From contig NZ_SCHL01000024.1 in NCBI RefSeq assembly GCF_004099695.1, forward strand, positions 1 to 41,242: 41,242 nt of DNA, read 5' to 3'. A model generated the notes under the pieces. It saw only the letters and a list, made by a program, of their open reading frames with translations. It searched no databases and was not told where the DNA came from. Positions within the stretch are counted from its first letter, which is position 1. Each line of letters opens with the position of its first letter. Positions 7,295 to 15,698 of this stretch are shown here, one piece after another. This DNA comes from Methanosarcina sp. MSH10X1 (GTDB lineage: Archaea > Halobacteriota > Methanosarcinia > Methanosarcinales > Methanosarcinaceae). The position numbers were made by a program, and so were the translations under genes.

Positions 7295-9053
7295 CCTGCT
7301 TGTAACCCGCATTTCCGGAGGGAAAATAAAGCCTGTGTACGCAGCTTTTGATCCCGAAAACCTGGAACTTACAGGGCTCCTCATAGAAACCTTCGAGCAA
7401 CATATCGGAAAAACTTATGGGGAGCTCCTTGCCGAGCTTGAAGGTTATGAGGAAATGAATTACCGTTTTATAAGAGGGCTTTCCCAGCTGCTTGAAAGGC
7501 GGACAGTGATTGAAACAGATGCAGCTGTTGACCCCTCTCTTGCAAGAGAAACTATTTTTGAAGCCTGCGGAGGTATGGCGCTTTCTCCTGCCGAGAGAAA
7601 AGAGGCTCTGCAAAAAGCCGCAAAAAACCTTTCAATTTCAGTCGGTGAACTTGAAAAGGCACTCTGGGCTGACCTGGAGGAGAATCAGGTGGTAAAAAGT
7701 TTTCTTCCCCTTTCTCCCACAGAACTCATCCGGCAGTACAATATTTCCCTGACCCAGACTCTGCTTTTCCGTGCAATCGACCTTGACATCTGGACAAAAG
7801 GCGATTTTCAGAAGCTGCTCTGGAAAATCCTCCGCTCAGGGCTTATGTACTCCCTGGAGGATGCTGAAGAGACAAAAGGCGAAAGTTATACCGGAAAAGA
7901 AGAGTCCCACGGAATGCCTGAAAGTAAATATGAAGAAAAGTACGAAAAAAAGCCCGAAGAATTAAGTGCTGTCCACCTGCACCTTGACGGGCCTGCCTCT
8001 CTTTTCCGGATCTCGGAACGCTATGGGAATTCTTTTGCGAAAACCTTTTCTGTCCTGCTGATGTCAAAAGGCTGGAGGCTCAGGGCAAGCATTCTTCACA
8101 AAGGTTACCAGGGAAAGCGCATTCTGGAGTTTACCCTTGACGATTCGGAAGAGGCTTTCAAACTAACGCCTGAAGCAGCCCTGTATCCGGAGATCCTTTC
8201 CCCGGAACTTCAAATTAAAGAAGAAAAGGGAGAATATAAGGCAGGGATTGAAGAAATTGATGCCGAAGAAGCGGCTTACGACAGTACGCTTGAACAGATG
8301 TTCGGCAGCCTCAGTCTGGGAAGCTGGAAGATAAAACGAGAACCAACGATCCTGAAAGCCGGAAAACATGCTTTTGTCCCGGATTTTTCCCTGCAGAGGA
8401 ACGGCATAAAAGTATATCTGGAAATTGTGGGCTTCTGGACTCCGGAATACCTTGAAAAGAAAATCCGGAAACTCAAGCAGGTAAAAGAGCCTGTAATCCT
8501 CCTGATTGACAGGAAACTCAAATGCTCTGAAAAAGATTTCCCTTCGCAGGAAGTTATCTTCTTTGACAGGAAAATCCCGGCAAACAAAGTCATGCAGATA
8601 CTCCGGAAATACGAGGAAAAAAAGCTTTCTGAAGACCGGTCAAGGCTGGAGGAAATGGATTTTCCACTTTCAGGCGAACTTATAAGCCTCGAAGAAATCG
8701 CAGCCGGAAAAGGAGTCCTGCCCGAGGCGTTAAAGAAAGTGGTTGAAGATCGGCTTGTAAAGGCAGTAGAACCGGAAAAATCCGGAAAATCCGAAGAAGC
8801 CGGAGAATTAGAAAAGTATCAGGATTACTTACTCCTTGAAAACTACTTAATTCACAGGCAATTGCTCGAAAGAATTAATCTGGAACTCGGAAAGCCGGGG
8901 GCAGTAGAGACCTATGCCGATGCAGTGAAAGTCTTTGAGTCTTTTGGGCTTGATCGCAGCCTCTATTATCCTGTACTTGAACAACTGGGATACAGGGTTA
9001 TCTGGACAGGATTAAGTGAAGAGAATGCCAGGGTGAGGAAAGCAGGGGATTGA
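7281..9053 (+). CDS. bax1: Bax1-family nuclease (DUF790), XPB partner
   Basis: Bax1 is a structure-specific endonuclease that binds archaeal XPB and cuts repair bubbles. The PD-(D/E)xK-type core is visible as FVPDFSLQ followed by VYLEIVGFWTPEYLEKKI in the C-terminal half. The first ATG/GTG/TTG in frame is a GTG at 7335, but that would remove the family's normal beginning. The frame upstream reads LLTSDLLVTRISGGKIKP, which matches the conserved DUF790 N-terminus. I therefore place the start at the CTG at 7281, with GGAGG eight bases before it, giving about 590 residues. The start overlaps the last 14 bases of xpb. An acidic linker of about 30 residues near residue 200 is variable. The family call is firm; the CTG start is inference. 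Confidence 0.88.
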   Translation: MLTSDLLVTRISGGKIKPVYAAFDPENLELTGLLIETFEQHIGKTYGELLAELEGYEEMNYRFIRGLSQLLERRTVIETDAAVDPSLARETIFEACGGMALSPAERKEALQKAAKNLSISVGELEKALWADLEENQVVKSFLPLSPTELIRQYNISLTQTLLFRAIDLDIWTKGDFQKLLWKILRSGLMYSLEDAEETKGESYTGKEESHGMPESKYEEKYEKKPEELSAVHLHLDGPASLFRISERYGNSFAKTFSVLLMSKGWRLRASILHKGYQGKRILEFTLDDSEEAFKLTPEAALYPEILSPELQIKEEKGEYKAGIEEIDAEEAAYDSTLEQMFGSLSLGSWKIKREPTILKAGKHAFVPDFSLQRNGIKVYLEIVGFWTPEYLEKKIRKLKQVKEPVILLIDRKLKCSEKDFPSQEVIFFDRKIPANKVMQILRKYEEKKLSEDRSRLEEMDFPLSGELISLEEIAAGKGVLPEALKKVVEDRLVKAVEPEKSGKSEEAGELEKYQDYLLLENYLIHRQLLERINLELGKPGAVETYADAVKVFESFGLDRSLYYPVLEQLGYRVIWTGLSEENARVRKAGD

Positions 9054-9092
9054 ATAAATTTGCAGGGGGATAAGAAATGGTATTCAACTGAT

Positions 9093-9127
9093 AAACTCTA
9101 AGAGTTTAACTAAAACTCTAAGAGTTT
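9093..9127. repeat. Two identical palindromes between convergent genes
   Basis: AAACTCTAAGAGTTT occurs at 9093-9107 and again at 9113-9127. Each copy is a perfect dyad around one central base. They lie between the convergent bax1 and protease genes and could be transcription stops or protein-binding sites. Confidence 0.6.
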
Positions 9128-9194
9128 AACTGAACTTCTTCTAGCGTTCTAGCCTTTTATAAATTTCACTCTTTCAGGCAAATTAAGTTTCAAT

Positions 9195-10004
9195 TTACTC
9201 AGCGTATTCCACACTCTTTTTTACAGGCTTGAAGAGCTTCATGAACTCGTGCACGTCCTGAGGAAAATCCGTATTTATGGGAAGCCCGATTGCTTTTGCC
9301 TCGGCGGCTGAGAGGGGGGTGCTGTGGATCATTTCACCACTTACCAGTTTTTCGATTACCTCATCGAGCCTGCCTTCCCCATCGGGGTCTGGCTGGATCT
9401 TGCCTTCAAGAAGTTCTTTTGCGACATTGCGGGTGAGGTTGAGGGCTTTTCTTGAGATGTCGCTCATAACAAGGGTGGTATCATCGGCTTTTTCTTTTTT
9501 TGTTTCTGCGGCATAGATCCAGGAAGGGGCGGGGAACATCCCGCGCATGAAATCTCCGATCTGAGGATCGATAGGCCCGATAACGGCATCTTTATCCATC
9601 ACGATTTCATTTGCAGCAAGGGCAATAATTGTTCCCCCTGACATCGAATAGTGCGGGATAATAACCTTTGTGGCTTTAGGGTGCCGCCTGAGAGCACGGG
9701 CTATCTGAATGCTGGCATGAAGCTGCCCGCCTGGCGTGTGCAGGATGAGCTCAAGCGGGTAATCCCGGTATTGCCTTATCCAGCGCAGGATTTGCTCGGC
9801 ATCTTCCTCGTCGATGTACTGGTAAGCAGGCAGCCCAAAAACGGAGATTGCTTCCCGCCTGTGGATCATGGTGAGCACCTTGCAGCCGTGTTTTTTTTCC
9901 ATAGCTTTCAGTTTTGCAATCCGCCGCAGACGGATTTGTTTTAGCTGCGATTGCGGATAGATTATTGCATAGAGAAACAGAAGTATAAACAGGATGGATA
10001 TCAA
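9195..10004 (-). CDS. Membrane-anchored ClpP-fold serine protease (SDH_sah/SppA-like)
   Basis: A 269-residue protein of the serine dehydrogenase proteinase family (ClpP/crotonase fold, related to SppA). Residues 1-16 form one membrane helix followed by a basic stretch. The catalytic-fold landmarks are LELILHTPGGQLHASIQIARAL (the oxyanion-loop GG), then HYSMSGGTIIALAANEIVMD with the likely nucleophile S122, and DAVIGPIDPQIG. The lysine partner expected in this family is probably in the helix containing KELLEGK. It may clear signal peptides or damaged membrane proteins. The first start in frame is a TTG at 10002-10004 with no clear ribosome-binding site, but the membrane helix argues that it is needed. 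Confidence 0.85.
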   Translation of the reverse strand: MISILFILLFLYAIIYPQSQLKQIRLRRIAKLKAMEKKHGCKVLTMIHRREAISVFGLPAYQYIDEEDAEQILRWIRQYRDYPLELILHTPGGQLHASIQIARALRRHPKATKVIIPHYSMSGGTIIALAANEIVMDKDAVIGPIDPQIGDFMRGMFPAPSWIYAAETKKEKADDTTLVMSDISRKALNLTRNVAKELLEGKIQPDPDGEGRLDEVIEKLVSGEMIHSTPLSAAEAKAIGLPINTDFPQDVHEFMKLFKPVKKSVEYAE

Positions 10005-10323
10005 ATCCCAGAGACTAATTGTCGTACTGTCAACCGTAACCAGAATATTCCCCCGAAAACCTCCCGAGGGTTTTTAAGCTAACTTAAAGGTGAGATTAAC
10101 CCCCGGGTTTTATCCCAATATAAATAGCCCTGCAGGCTTTTAATTTTTAGCAATCAGCCTGGATGAAAAGACGATTTTATCAGGAAGCTTTGAAAATCAG
10201 AGCAAAGAGAAGAAGATATAGAGAAAATAGGTAGTAGAGAAAATAGGTAGTAGAGAAAATAGGTAGTAGAGAAAATAGGATAGATAGGATAGAGAAGAGA
10301 ACAATAAAAAACTTTACATGGCT
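10005..10323. other. Spacer with a hairpin and a short tandem repeat
   Basis: No gene is visible. At about 10056-10075 AAAACCTCCCGAGGGTTTTT folds into a small hairpin. The 3' half carries a 16-bp tandem repeat, listed separately. Confidence 0.5.
10227..10279. repeat. 16-bp tandem repeat
   Basis: The unit TAGAGAAAATAGGTAG is repeated three times and followed by a truncated fourth copy that runs into GGATAGATAGGATAGAGA. It lies just downstream of the SMR exporter gene. No spacers separate the copies, so it is a microsatellite-like array, not a CRISPR. Confidence 0.8.
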
Positions 10324-10641
10324 TTATTGGGAAATCAGTTTGAGCCCGATTATTCCTGAAAAAATCAGAAGAATACAGAAAACTCTGGCAGGATCTATTG
10401 ATTCGTTAAAGAGCAGGACACCTAAAATGGTGGTGCCGATAATCCCGATTCCTGTCCAGACTGCATAGCCGGTCCCTATTGGCAGAATCTTCAGAGCCTG
10501 GGATAGGAAATAAAAGCTAAGGAACATGCAAATGACAGTAAAAATGCTTGGATAAAGCCGGGTGAAACCCTCAGTATATTTCAGCCCGATTGCCCACGCT
10601 GCCTCAAAAAGTCCGGCGATAAAAAGAAAAATCCATTCCAT
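10324..10641 (-). CDS. gdx: Small multidrug resistance family exporter, Gdx/SugE type
   Basis: A 105-residue four-helix membrane protein of the SMR family. The essential membrane glutamate is E13 in [17 protein letters not shown], a sequence typical of the Gdx/SugE (guanidinium exporter) subgroup rather than Emr[16 protein letters not shown] in helix 3 and a dimerisation helix ending in [10 protein letters not shown] also match. Gdx proteins work as antiparallel dual-topology homodimers and exchange guanidinium for protons. The gene stands alone, and the upstream bases do not show an obvious guanidine riboswitch. Substrate is inferred from subgroup motifs only. Confidence 0.9.
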   Translation of the reverse strand: MEWIFLFIAGLFEAAWAIGLKYTEGFTRLYPSIFTVICMFLSFYFLSQALKILPIGTGYAVWTGIGIIGTTILGVLLFNESIDPARVFCILLIFSGIIGLKLISQ

Positions 10642-11033
10642 TTTTGTTTCATATCCTGCTATGTGATTTTAGGGTCTGCCGTGAAGATAGTAATAGAATG
10701 TGTTAAAAGCCTTTTTCTTCATATAACCTTGCCTGTGAAAACCCTGAAAAACCTGTAAAGTTTCTCAAAAATAAATTAACAATGGCAGGATCAGGGCTCA
10801 GAAGCCAGAAAAACATAGATTATAAAGCAGAAATAGAAATAGGAACTTAAAATCGAAACTAAGAATAGAAACTAAAATCAGGAATGAAGAATAGAAACTA
10901 AAATCAGGAATGAAGAATAGAAACTAAAAGTCTAAACGAAAGATCTGAATGAAGAACCCGAACTGGAAATAAAAACTAAAGACCAGAAGAAGAATACAAT
11001 AAGCCTTTAATCCATGCGGGATAATATTTTAAT
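10642..11033. other. Spacer between divergent genes, with a 26-bp repeat
   Basis: The exporter and radical SAM genes are transcribed away from each other from this 392-bp spacer. The right half is strongly purine-biased (long runs of GAA/AAA) and holds the tandem repeat at 10862-10930. No protein or RNA gene is visible. A CTTTAA element about 28 bases before the ATG at 11034 may be the promoter of a leaderless transcript. Confidence 0.5.
10862..10930. repeat. 26-bp tandem repeat
   Basis: GAATAGAAACTAAAATCAGG followed by AATGAA is present twice, and GAATAGAAACTAAAA begins a third copy that then diverges. Confidence 0.8.
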
Positions 11034-12122
11034 ATGGTAGCCCCGAAGTACCTGAAACGTTACTTCAAGGTGCAAAAAGACGAAATGCCTGCCCATTTCA
11101 AGATAACCGAAAAAGTTCCGGTTAGTTTTGATCCAGACATGCAGCTTGAGGAACTCAGGAGAATTCATGGGAAAGAAATCGAAGAATATCGAAAACTCAG
11201 AGAAAATCTTGAAGTCGAGGCTGCGGAAGCCCTTGCTTATAAGGATACGGCTGATAGGTTAACGCTTTTTACTCAGAGCTTCCTGGAGCTTCCGAAAGCT
11301 AATCCCTCCCTTCTTGACCTTAAGGTTGAAATTGTGGATAGGATGCTGGAAAAGTGCCATTGTTGCGGATGGCGCTGCGAGATTAATAGAGAGGCAGGCG
11401 AGAAAGGTTTCTGCAGGCTGACAGATCTTTCAAATTATGCCTCTGAGTTCCTGCACATGGGGGAAGAGCCGGAACTTGTGCCCTCTCACACAATCTTTTT
11501 TACGGGCTGTACTTTTGCCTGCGTATACTGCCAGAACTGGGATATATCAACCTGCCCTGAAGCCGGAACCCGCATCGAGCCCAGGAAACTTGCAAAGCTG
11601 ATCGACCTTCGGAGAATGCATGGGGCAAGGAACGTAAACTTCGTGACCCCGACTCCACACGCTCACACTGTGCTGAAAATCATAAGGGAAATTTCAGTAA
11701 ACACGCCTGTGGTATGGAACTCAAATATGTACCATTCGCAGGAGATTGCAGAAATACTGGAAGGGGTTGTGGATGTCTATCTGGGGGATTTCAAGTACGG
11801 GAACGATGTATGTGCCTGGAAATACTCAAAAATAAAAAATTACCTTGAAGTTGTGCAACCCAATTTCGAATTCGCCTACAAAACCGCAGAAGTCCTCCTT
11901 CGCCACCTGGTCCTTCCCGGTCACCTTGAATGCTGTACAAAGCCTATTGCGGAATGGGTTGCAAAAAATATCCCGCAAATCCGGTTCAACCTTATGTTCC
12001 AGTACAGGCCATGCTATCGGGCTATGGAATATCCGGAACTTGGACGCCACCTGACTCCGGAAGAAGAAGCCAGGGCAATAGAAATTGTAAGAGAAGCAGG
12101 AATTGAGGATTTACTGATCTGA
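11034..12122 (+). CDS. Radical SAM protein, PflX/AmmeMemoRadiSam-like
   Basis: A 362-residue radical SAM enzyme. The [4Fe-4S]/SAM site is C159-x3-C163-x2-C166 (TGCTFACVYCQNW). An N-terminal cysteine cluster (C108, C110, C111, C115, C127) precedes it, as in the pyruvate-formate-lyase-activating-like group COG1313. NVNFVTPTPHAH and YLGDFKYGND are typical core motifs. Residues 1-100 are a helical, charged extension. The substrate of this family is not established. No candidate protein partner lies next to it. There is no good ribosome-binding site before the ATG, so it may be leaderless. Confidence 0.82.
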   Translation: MVAPKYLKRYFKVQKDEMPAHFKITEKVPVSFDPDMQLEELRRIHGKEIEEYRKLRENLEVEAAEALAYKDTADRLTLFTQSFLELPKANPSLLDLKVEIVDRMLEKCHCCGWRCEINREAGEKGFCRLTDLSNYASEFLHMGEEPELVPSHTIFFTGCTFACVYCQNWDISTCPEAGTRIEPRKLAKLIDLRRMHGARNVNFVTPTPHAHTVLKIIREISVNTPVVWNSNMYHSQEIAEILEGVVDVYLGDFKYGNDVCAWKYSKIKNYLEVVQPNFEFAYKTAEVLLRHLVLPGHLECCTKPIAEWVAKNIPQIRFNLMFQYRPCYRAMEYPELGRHLTPEEEARAIEIVREAGIEDLLI

Positions 12123-12258
12123 TTATTAACGCAAAAAGACTTAAAACGGTAGTAATTATTCCTGCAGGCATAAATTATCCCTGAAATCTCAGGGAAAGAA
12201 GTATCCCGGGAAAGAACAGGTTCCACTCCAGAATATTATTCTAAAAAGAATAAAAACT

Positions 12259-12270
12259 AGATATATATTA
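12259..12270 (+). promoter_or_regulatory. TATA box, leaderless-type promoter
   Basis: AGATATATATTA lies about 25-30 bases before the ATG at 12293, and no ribosome-binding site is present in the short interval. Confidence 0.5.
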
Positions 12271-12292
12271 TTGAATTTGCAAATAACTGTAT

Positions 12293-14104
12293 ATGGGGAG
12301 GGTTAGTGGAGCTTTTAAATTCGTATTGATAATTCTTATTTTTTATCTGCTGGTCCAGGGGAGTTATGCACAAAATGGTGAAGATGCGGATTCAAACAAT
12401 GCACAACTTAGTGAAGTAAATGCTACGATAGCCGGCACAATAAACGTAACTGGCACAATAAATGGCACAATAACTAGTACGGTAGATACTGAGACCGACA
12501 GCGGACCAGATACCATAGAGAATTATGAGTGGCTTCTTTTACTGCCTGTTTTATACGGCAATCTCCTATTTTTAAGCTGGGTTTCCCGGTTTTTCGACAA
12601 AATGAACTTTTGCTTCGTGATCTTCATACTGGCAGCACTGTTAGTATTGCTGCTCTTTCTTTTCTGTTCGCAGAATATTCCAATAGGGACAGGTAATTCC
12701 TCCAGCCTTCCATTCTGTTTCCAGACTGTTCTCATAGGAGCAAACAATTCTTCTATTCTTTCTTACTTTTTTCTGATCATTTTTGTAATAGCTTCTTCAG
12801 TAATTTTCCTGGTCATTATTGCTGTTTTATATAGTATTTTTTTTAAAAGAAGAGAAGATGAAAATAACCTTATAATAGACAAAAATAAAGTAACAGTAGA
12901 CCAGGATAATGTGATAATAGATAGAAATAGCGTAAAAATAGAAGAAAATAAAGTTAAAATTGGCAGAAACAATTTTTTAATAAATACAAATAGGGTACCA
13001 ATAGATGAGAATTCCCTGATCGTAACACTTCACGATATCTTAAGAAACTTTATTATAATTTTTACAGGTCTTATGTGGCCTATGATACTTTTTTATCTCT
13101 ATTTGAGAGACATAAATTATATCACATTTTTTGAGACCGATAGACTGGAGTTTCCTGTTTATATAATAGCAGCAGCGTCTCTTGGCATCCTATCTTATCT
13201 GTTTCTAAGTATTGAAGAAACCTTTTGCCAGATTATTCCTGAATATAAAAAAATAAGCATCGCCTGGTCTTTTCTCCGAAGGATTGCGATTGCACCTTTT
13301 ATAGCGTTAATAGGTTTTTACCTTTTTAACCACCTCCAGAATATAGAAGAGGCAACTGAAGTAAACGATTATTTCGTATTCGTGTTTTCATTTTTTGCCG
13401 GGGTATTCACCAAAACTATAGAAGAATGGATTTATGCCTGGGTTCAAAAACTTCTCCCTGGGGACAAAAGGAACGAGTTTGAAGCAAGGACTGAATACCA
13501 GATTAAAGAATCCGAATTTGTCAAGAAATTGCGGTTTGACGAAGATCTGGCGTATGCGCTGTACAGTGCAAAAGTAAGATCCATAGAAGAGCTTGCAGCC
13601 TGTCATCCTGAGAACCTGAGAAACCGACTAAATTTTGATACCCGCAACCTGGGCGAACATATGGGGCTTCTACTTACGGAACAGAAAGAGAGGTTTGACA
13701 GCTACTCCGAAGAACAGGTTAAAATGTATATAGACAAAGCCCGGACCTACATGAGTATTGATAGGTCGGAATTTGTCACAAAGCTCGATATGAGCAGGGA
13801 CCTGGCATTTAAACTTTATCATTTTGCGAACATAAAGACTCTTGAAGACCTGAAAAACTGTGACCCTCAGGAGGTTCACGAAAAAATATGTGATTGTAAA
13901 AAAGATGTGGAAGAATTAGCTAAAAGCGGCAAAGTAGGTACTGAAGAGGCCCATAGAGTGTTGTGTGATTGTTCGGAGGAGAAAATTAAAGACTTTAAGG
14001 AAAAAGCAAGGCAGAGATTGGAGTTAGAAAAAAAGGAATCAGAACTGGAAGAGAAGGAGAAAAATTGCCATAATAAAGCAGATGAAGAGTCAAAGGAGGT
14101 TTAA
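12293..14104 (+). CDS. Multi-pass membrane protein with a heptapeptide-repeat segment
   Basis: A 603-residue protein that I do not recognise. Residues 1-26 are a signal sequence (cut possible after SYAQ), followed by a Thr/Asn-rich external stretch with N-x-T sites. Membrane helices follow at about 80-97, 105-124 and 155-180. Residues 192-240 are seven consecutive seven-residue repeats of the form x-V-x-I-D-x-N. Three or four further membrane helices occupy about 250-400. The cytoplasmic tail (about 400-603) contains two copies of a helical unit (FVKKLRFDEDLAYALYSAKV... and FVTKLDMSRDLAFKLYHFAN...) that resembles helix-hairpin-helix/DUF4332-like modules. It ends in a charged coiled coil. The gene is monocistronic with a leaderless-type promoter. 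Confidence 0.75.
   Translation: MGRVSGAFKFVLIILIFYLLVQGSYAQNGEDADSNNAQLSEVNATIAGTINVTGTINGTITSTVDTETDSGPDTIENYEWLLLLPVLYGNLLFLSWVSRFFDKMNFCFVIFILAALLVLLLFLFCSQNIPIGTGNSSSLPFCFQTVLIGANNSSILSYFFLIIFVIASSVIFLVIIAVLYSIFFKRREDENNLIIDKNKVTVDQDNVIIDRNSVKIEENKVKIGRNNFLINTNRVPIDENSLIVTLHDILRNFIIIFTGLMWPMILFYLYLRDINYITFFETDRLEFPVYIIAAASLGILSYLFLSIEETFCQIIPEYKKISIAWSFLRRIAIAPFIALIGFYLFNHLQNIEEATEVNDYFVFVFSFFAGVFTKTIEEWIYAWVQKLLPGDKRNEFEARTEYQIKESEFVKKLRFDEDLAYALYSAKVRSIEELAACHPENLRNRLNFDTRNLGEHMGLLLTEQKERFDSYSEEQVKMYIDKARTYMSIDRSEFVTKLDMSRDLAFKLYHFANIKTLEDLKNCDPQEVHEKICDCKKDVEELAKSGKVGTEEAHRVLCDCSEEKIKDFKEKARQRLELEKKESELEEKEKNCHNKADEESKEV
12866..13012 (+). repeat. Seven in-frame 21-bp units encoding heptapeptides
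   Basis: Seven contiguous units encode NLIIDKN, KVTVDQD, NVIIDRN, SVKIEEN, KVKIGRN, NFLINTN and RVPIDEN. Alternating hydrophobic residues and terminal Asn/Asp suggest short beta strands with turns, as in a small beta roll or solenoid. DNA identity between units is low, so the pattern is kept at protein level. Confidence 0.75.
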
Positions 14105-14150
14105 CAACGTCTTTTTAACCAGATAAGCACGAAATCGACAATATTCTATT

Positions 14151-14309
14151 TCAGTACAGTCTCCCTAACTCCTTCTCAAAATAGGTTTTTTCAAAATCTA
14201 TTCTCGGAATCTCACAGTTTAGCCTGTTAAATCCCGGATACCACTGGATGAGAGTAAATCGCAGTTTATCGCCGTTTAAGTCCTGAACATTATTGCATGA
14301 TACTTGTAT
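14151..14309 (-). pseudogene. Coding-like open frame after the methyltransferase, no start codon
   Basis: On the minus strand a 52-codon open frame overlaps the end of the methyltransferase gene in another frame and continues to a TGA at 14151-14153. Its translation looks protein-like (for example LRFTLIQWYPGFNRLNCEI, then DFEKTYFEKELGRLY) but has no ATG, GTG or TTG start. It may be a decayed gene end, a frameshifted extension of the methyltransferase, or chance. Confidence 0.3.
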
Positions 14310-15016
14310 TCATAGTACATTGATTGCACATAGCGCATTTCAAAACCGTGCTTATTTGCAATTTTCTGAAGTTTGTAAGGGTTATGGGAAAAGCCGTAAA
14401 TGTTTTTCGGACGGTTTCTTAAGGTTGCAGATATTGAATTCCGGAAATCGGAGCCAACCCGGTATAAAGCTTTCAGGACTCCCGCTTTCGGTGCAAATAC
14501 CCCTAATTTCCACAACGGATATAATCGGGGGTCGAGTATGTCAAAAAAAACTATCTTTCCATCAGTACTGAGATGCTTTGATGCATTAGCAATAAAAGCG
14601 TCAATCTCTTGATATGTCAGGTACTGAATTACCCCTGCCGCAGTTATCCGGTCAAAGGTGAACTGCAGGTTTTCCCAGAGGGTTTCATGATTGGCAAGGA
14701 CCAGGTCGATATTATTACATTTTTTTTCGCTTATTCTTTTACTTGCCTCTTCAAGCATTGATGGGGAAAAGTCCGCTCCTACAAGCTGCTCGTACTCCTG
14801 GGCATAGTAAGTCAGGAGTTCAGCAGAGCCGCACCCGAAGTCGAGAAGTGTTCCGCCTCCGTCAAGGTGGAATAATTTCTCCCTGGCTTCCATGGCAAGA
14901 AACTCCTCAGACGAATACCTGTGCCCCCCATGCTTTTTATCCTTAAAAAAATCTTCCCAGACATTCTTTGGCTTTGAATGCGTTTTTTCCATACTTTTCC
15001 TGCTCTCTACTTCCAT
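14276..15016 (-). CDS. Class I SAM-dependent methyltransferase
   Basis: A methyltransferase of about 246 residues with the Rossmann SAM-binding motif I LLDFGCGSAE near residue 58, the acidic end of strand 2 in LVGADFSPSMLEEA, and a motif resembling post-I/IV in DRITAAGVIQYLTYQEID. The frame is open to an ATG at 15073, but the ATG at 15016 is preceded by a GGGAG ribosome-binding site at a good distance, so I use it. The acceptor molecule cannot be predicted; the closest general type is the ubiquinone/menaquinone-like small-molecule methyltransferases. The gene stands alone. A coding-like frame runs past its stop codon (see separate entry). Confidence 0.82.
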   Translation of the reverse strand: MEVESRKSMEKTHSKPKNVWEDFFKDKKHGGHRYSSEEFLAMEAREKLFHLDGGGTLLDFGCGSAELLTYYAQEYEQLVGADFSPSMLEEASKRISEKKCNNIDLVLANHETLWENLQFTFDRITAAGVIQYLTYQEIDAFIANASKHLSTDGKIVFFDILDPRLYPLWKLGVFAPKAGVLKALYRVGSDFRNSISATLRNRPKNIYGFSHNPYKLQKIANKHGFEMRYVQSMYYEYKYHAIMFRT

Positions 15017-15073
15017 ACCCCATCTCCCTGTATTATTCTTTAAACTATAATTTAGCGAATAATATGTTACCAA

Positions 15074-15698
15074 TTATATTAGTTTGCAATAAAGTAACCA
15101 GAAATCCCCTGATCATTTTAATTAAATAACAAAATAGTGCGTTCTGCTTTCTTCCGGAAAGATCTTCAAGCCTTTTTTCTTAAGCCCAGTACACTATTTT
15201 TCTTCACCCACCTTTAATACTTCTAATTAATAATATGATATATATTTGATCTATGAAAAAATAACGTCACTGAAAAATTTGTAAGCTGAAAAGTTGTACG
15301 TAATGCAGTTAAGCCAGACCAATATTTTCGGAGTTATCCGATCTGTAGCCGTAAAGAAACTATAGCCGGGAAAATTCTTACAAAGTTTATCTTAATGAAG
15401 TATAAAAATGCACTAGCTAAAACTGCAAACTCTTACTTTTATCCCGGATTCTTTGAAAAAGAACAGGGCAACAGGCAAAATAAGTTAAATATTCAGAGGA
15501 GATAGTATAGCCGGAACTAGTATAGCCGGAAATAGTATAGCCGGAACTAATCAATAGAAAGCCTGAAACTTTTACCGGGAGCTTCTCGATTTATTTAAGC
15601 TTCAGATCGGATCCAGCATATAACATTATGATGTTAGATCTTCAGGCCGGATTCTTGCTTTACTTTTTGCATACCTGGCGCAGTACCGGCTGAAAAGA
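15074..15698. other. 625-bp spacer with a 15-bp repeat
   Basis: No gene or stable RNA is recognisable. It is AT-rich, holds the short repeat at 15502-15549, and lies between two minus-strand genes, so it should include the methyltransferase promoter. Confidence 0.5.
15502..15549. repeat. 15-bp tandem repeat
   Basis: The unit TAGTATAGCCGGAAC is present three times with one base change in the middle copy (AAATAG instead of AACTAG). No spacers. Confidence 0.8.

Noticed and set aside
10642-10800. Guanidine riboswitch before the Gdx-type gene
   Set aside because: I looked for the ACGR-type hairpins and the ykkC pattern and did not find them.
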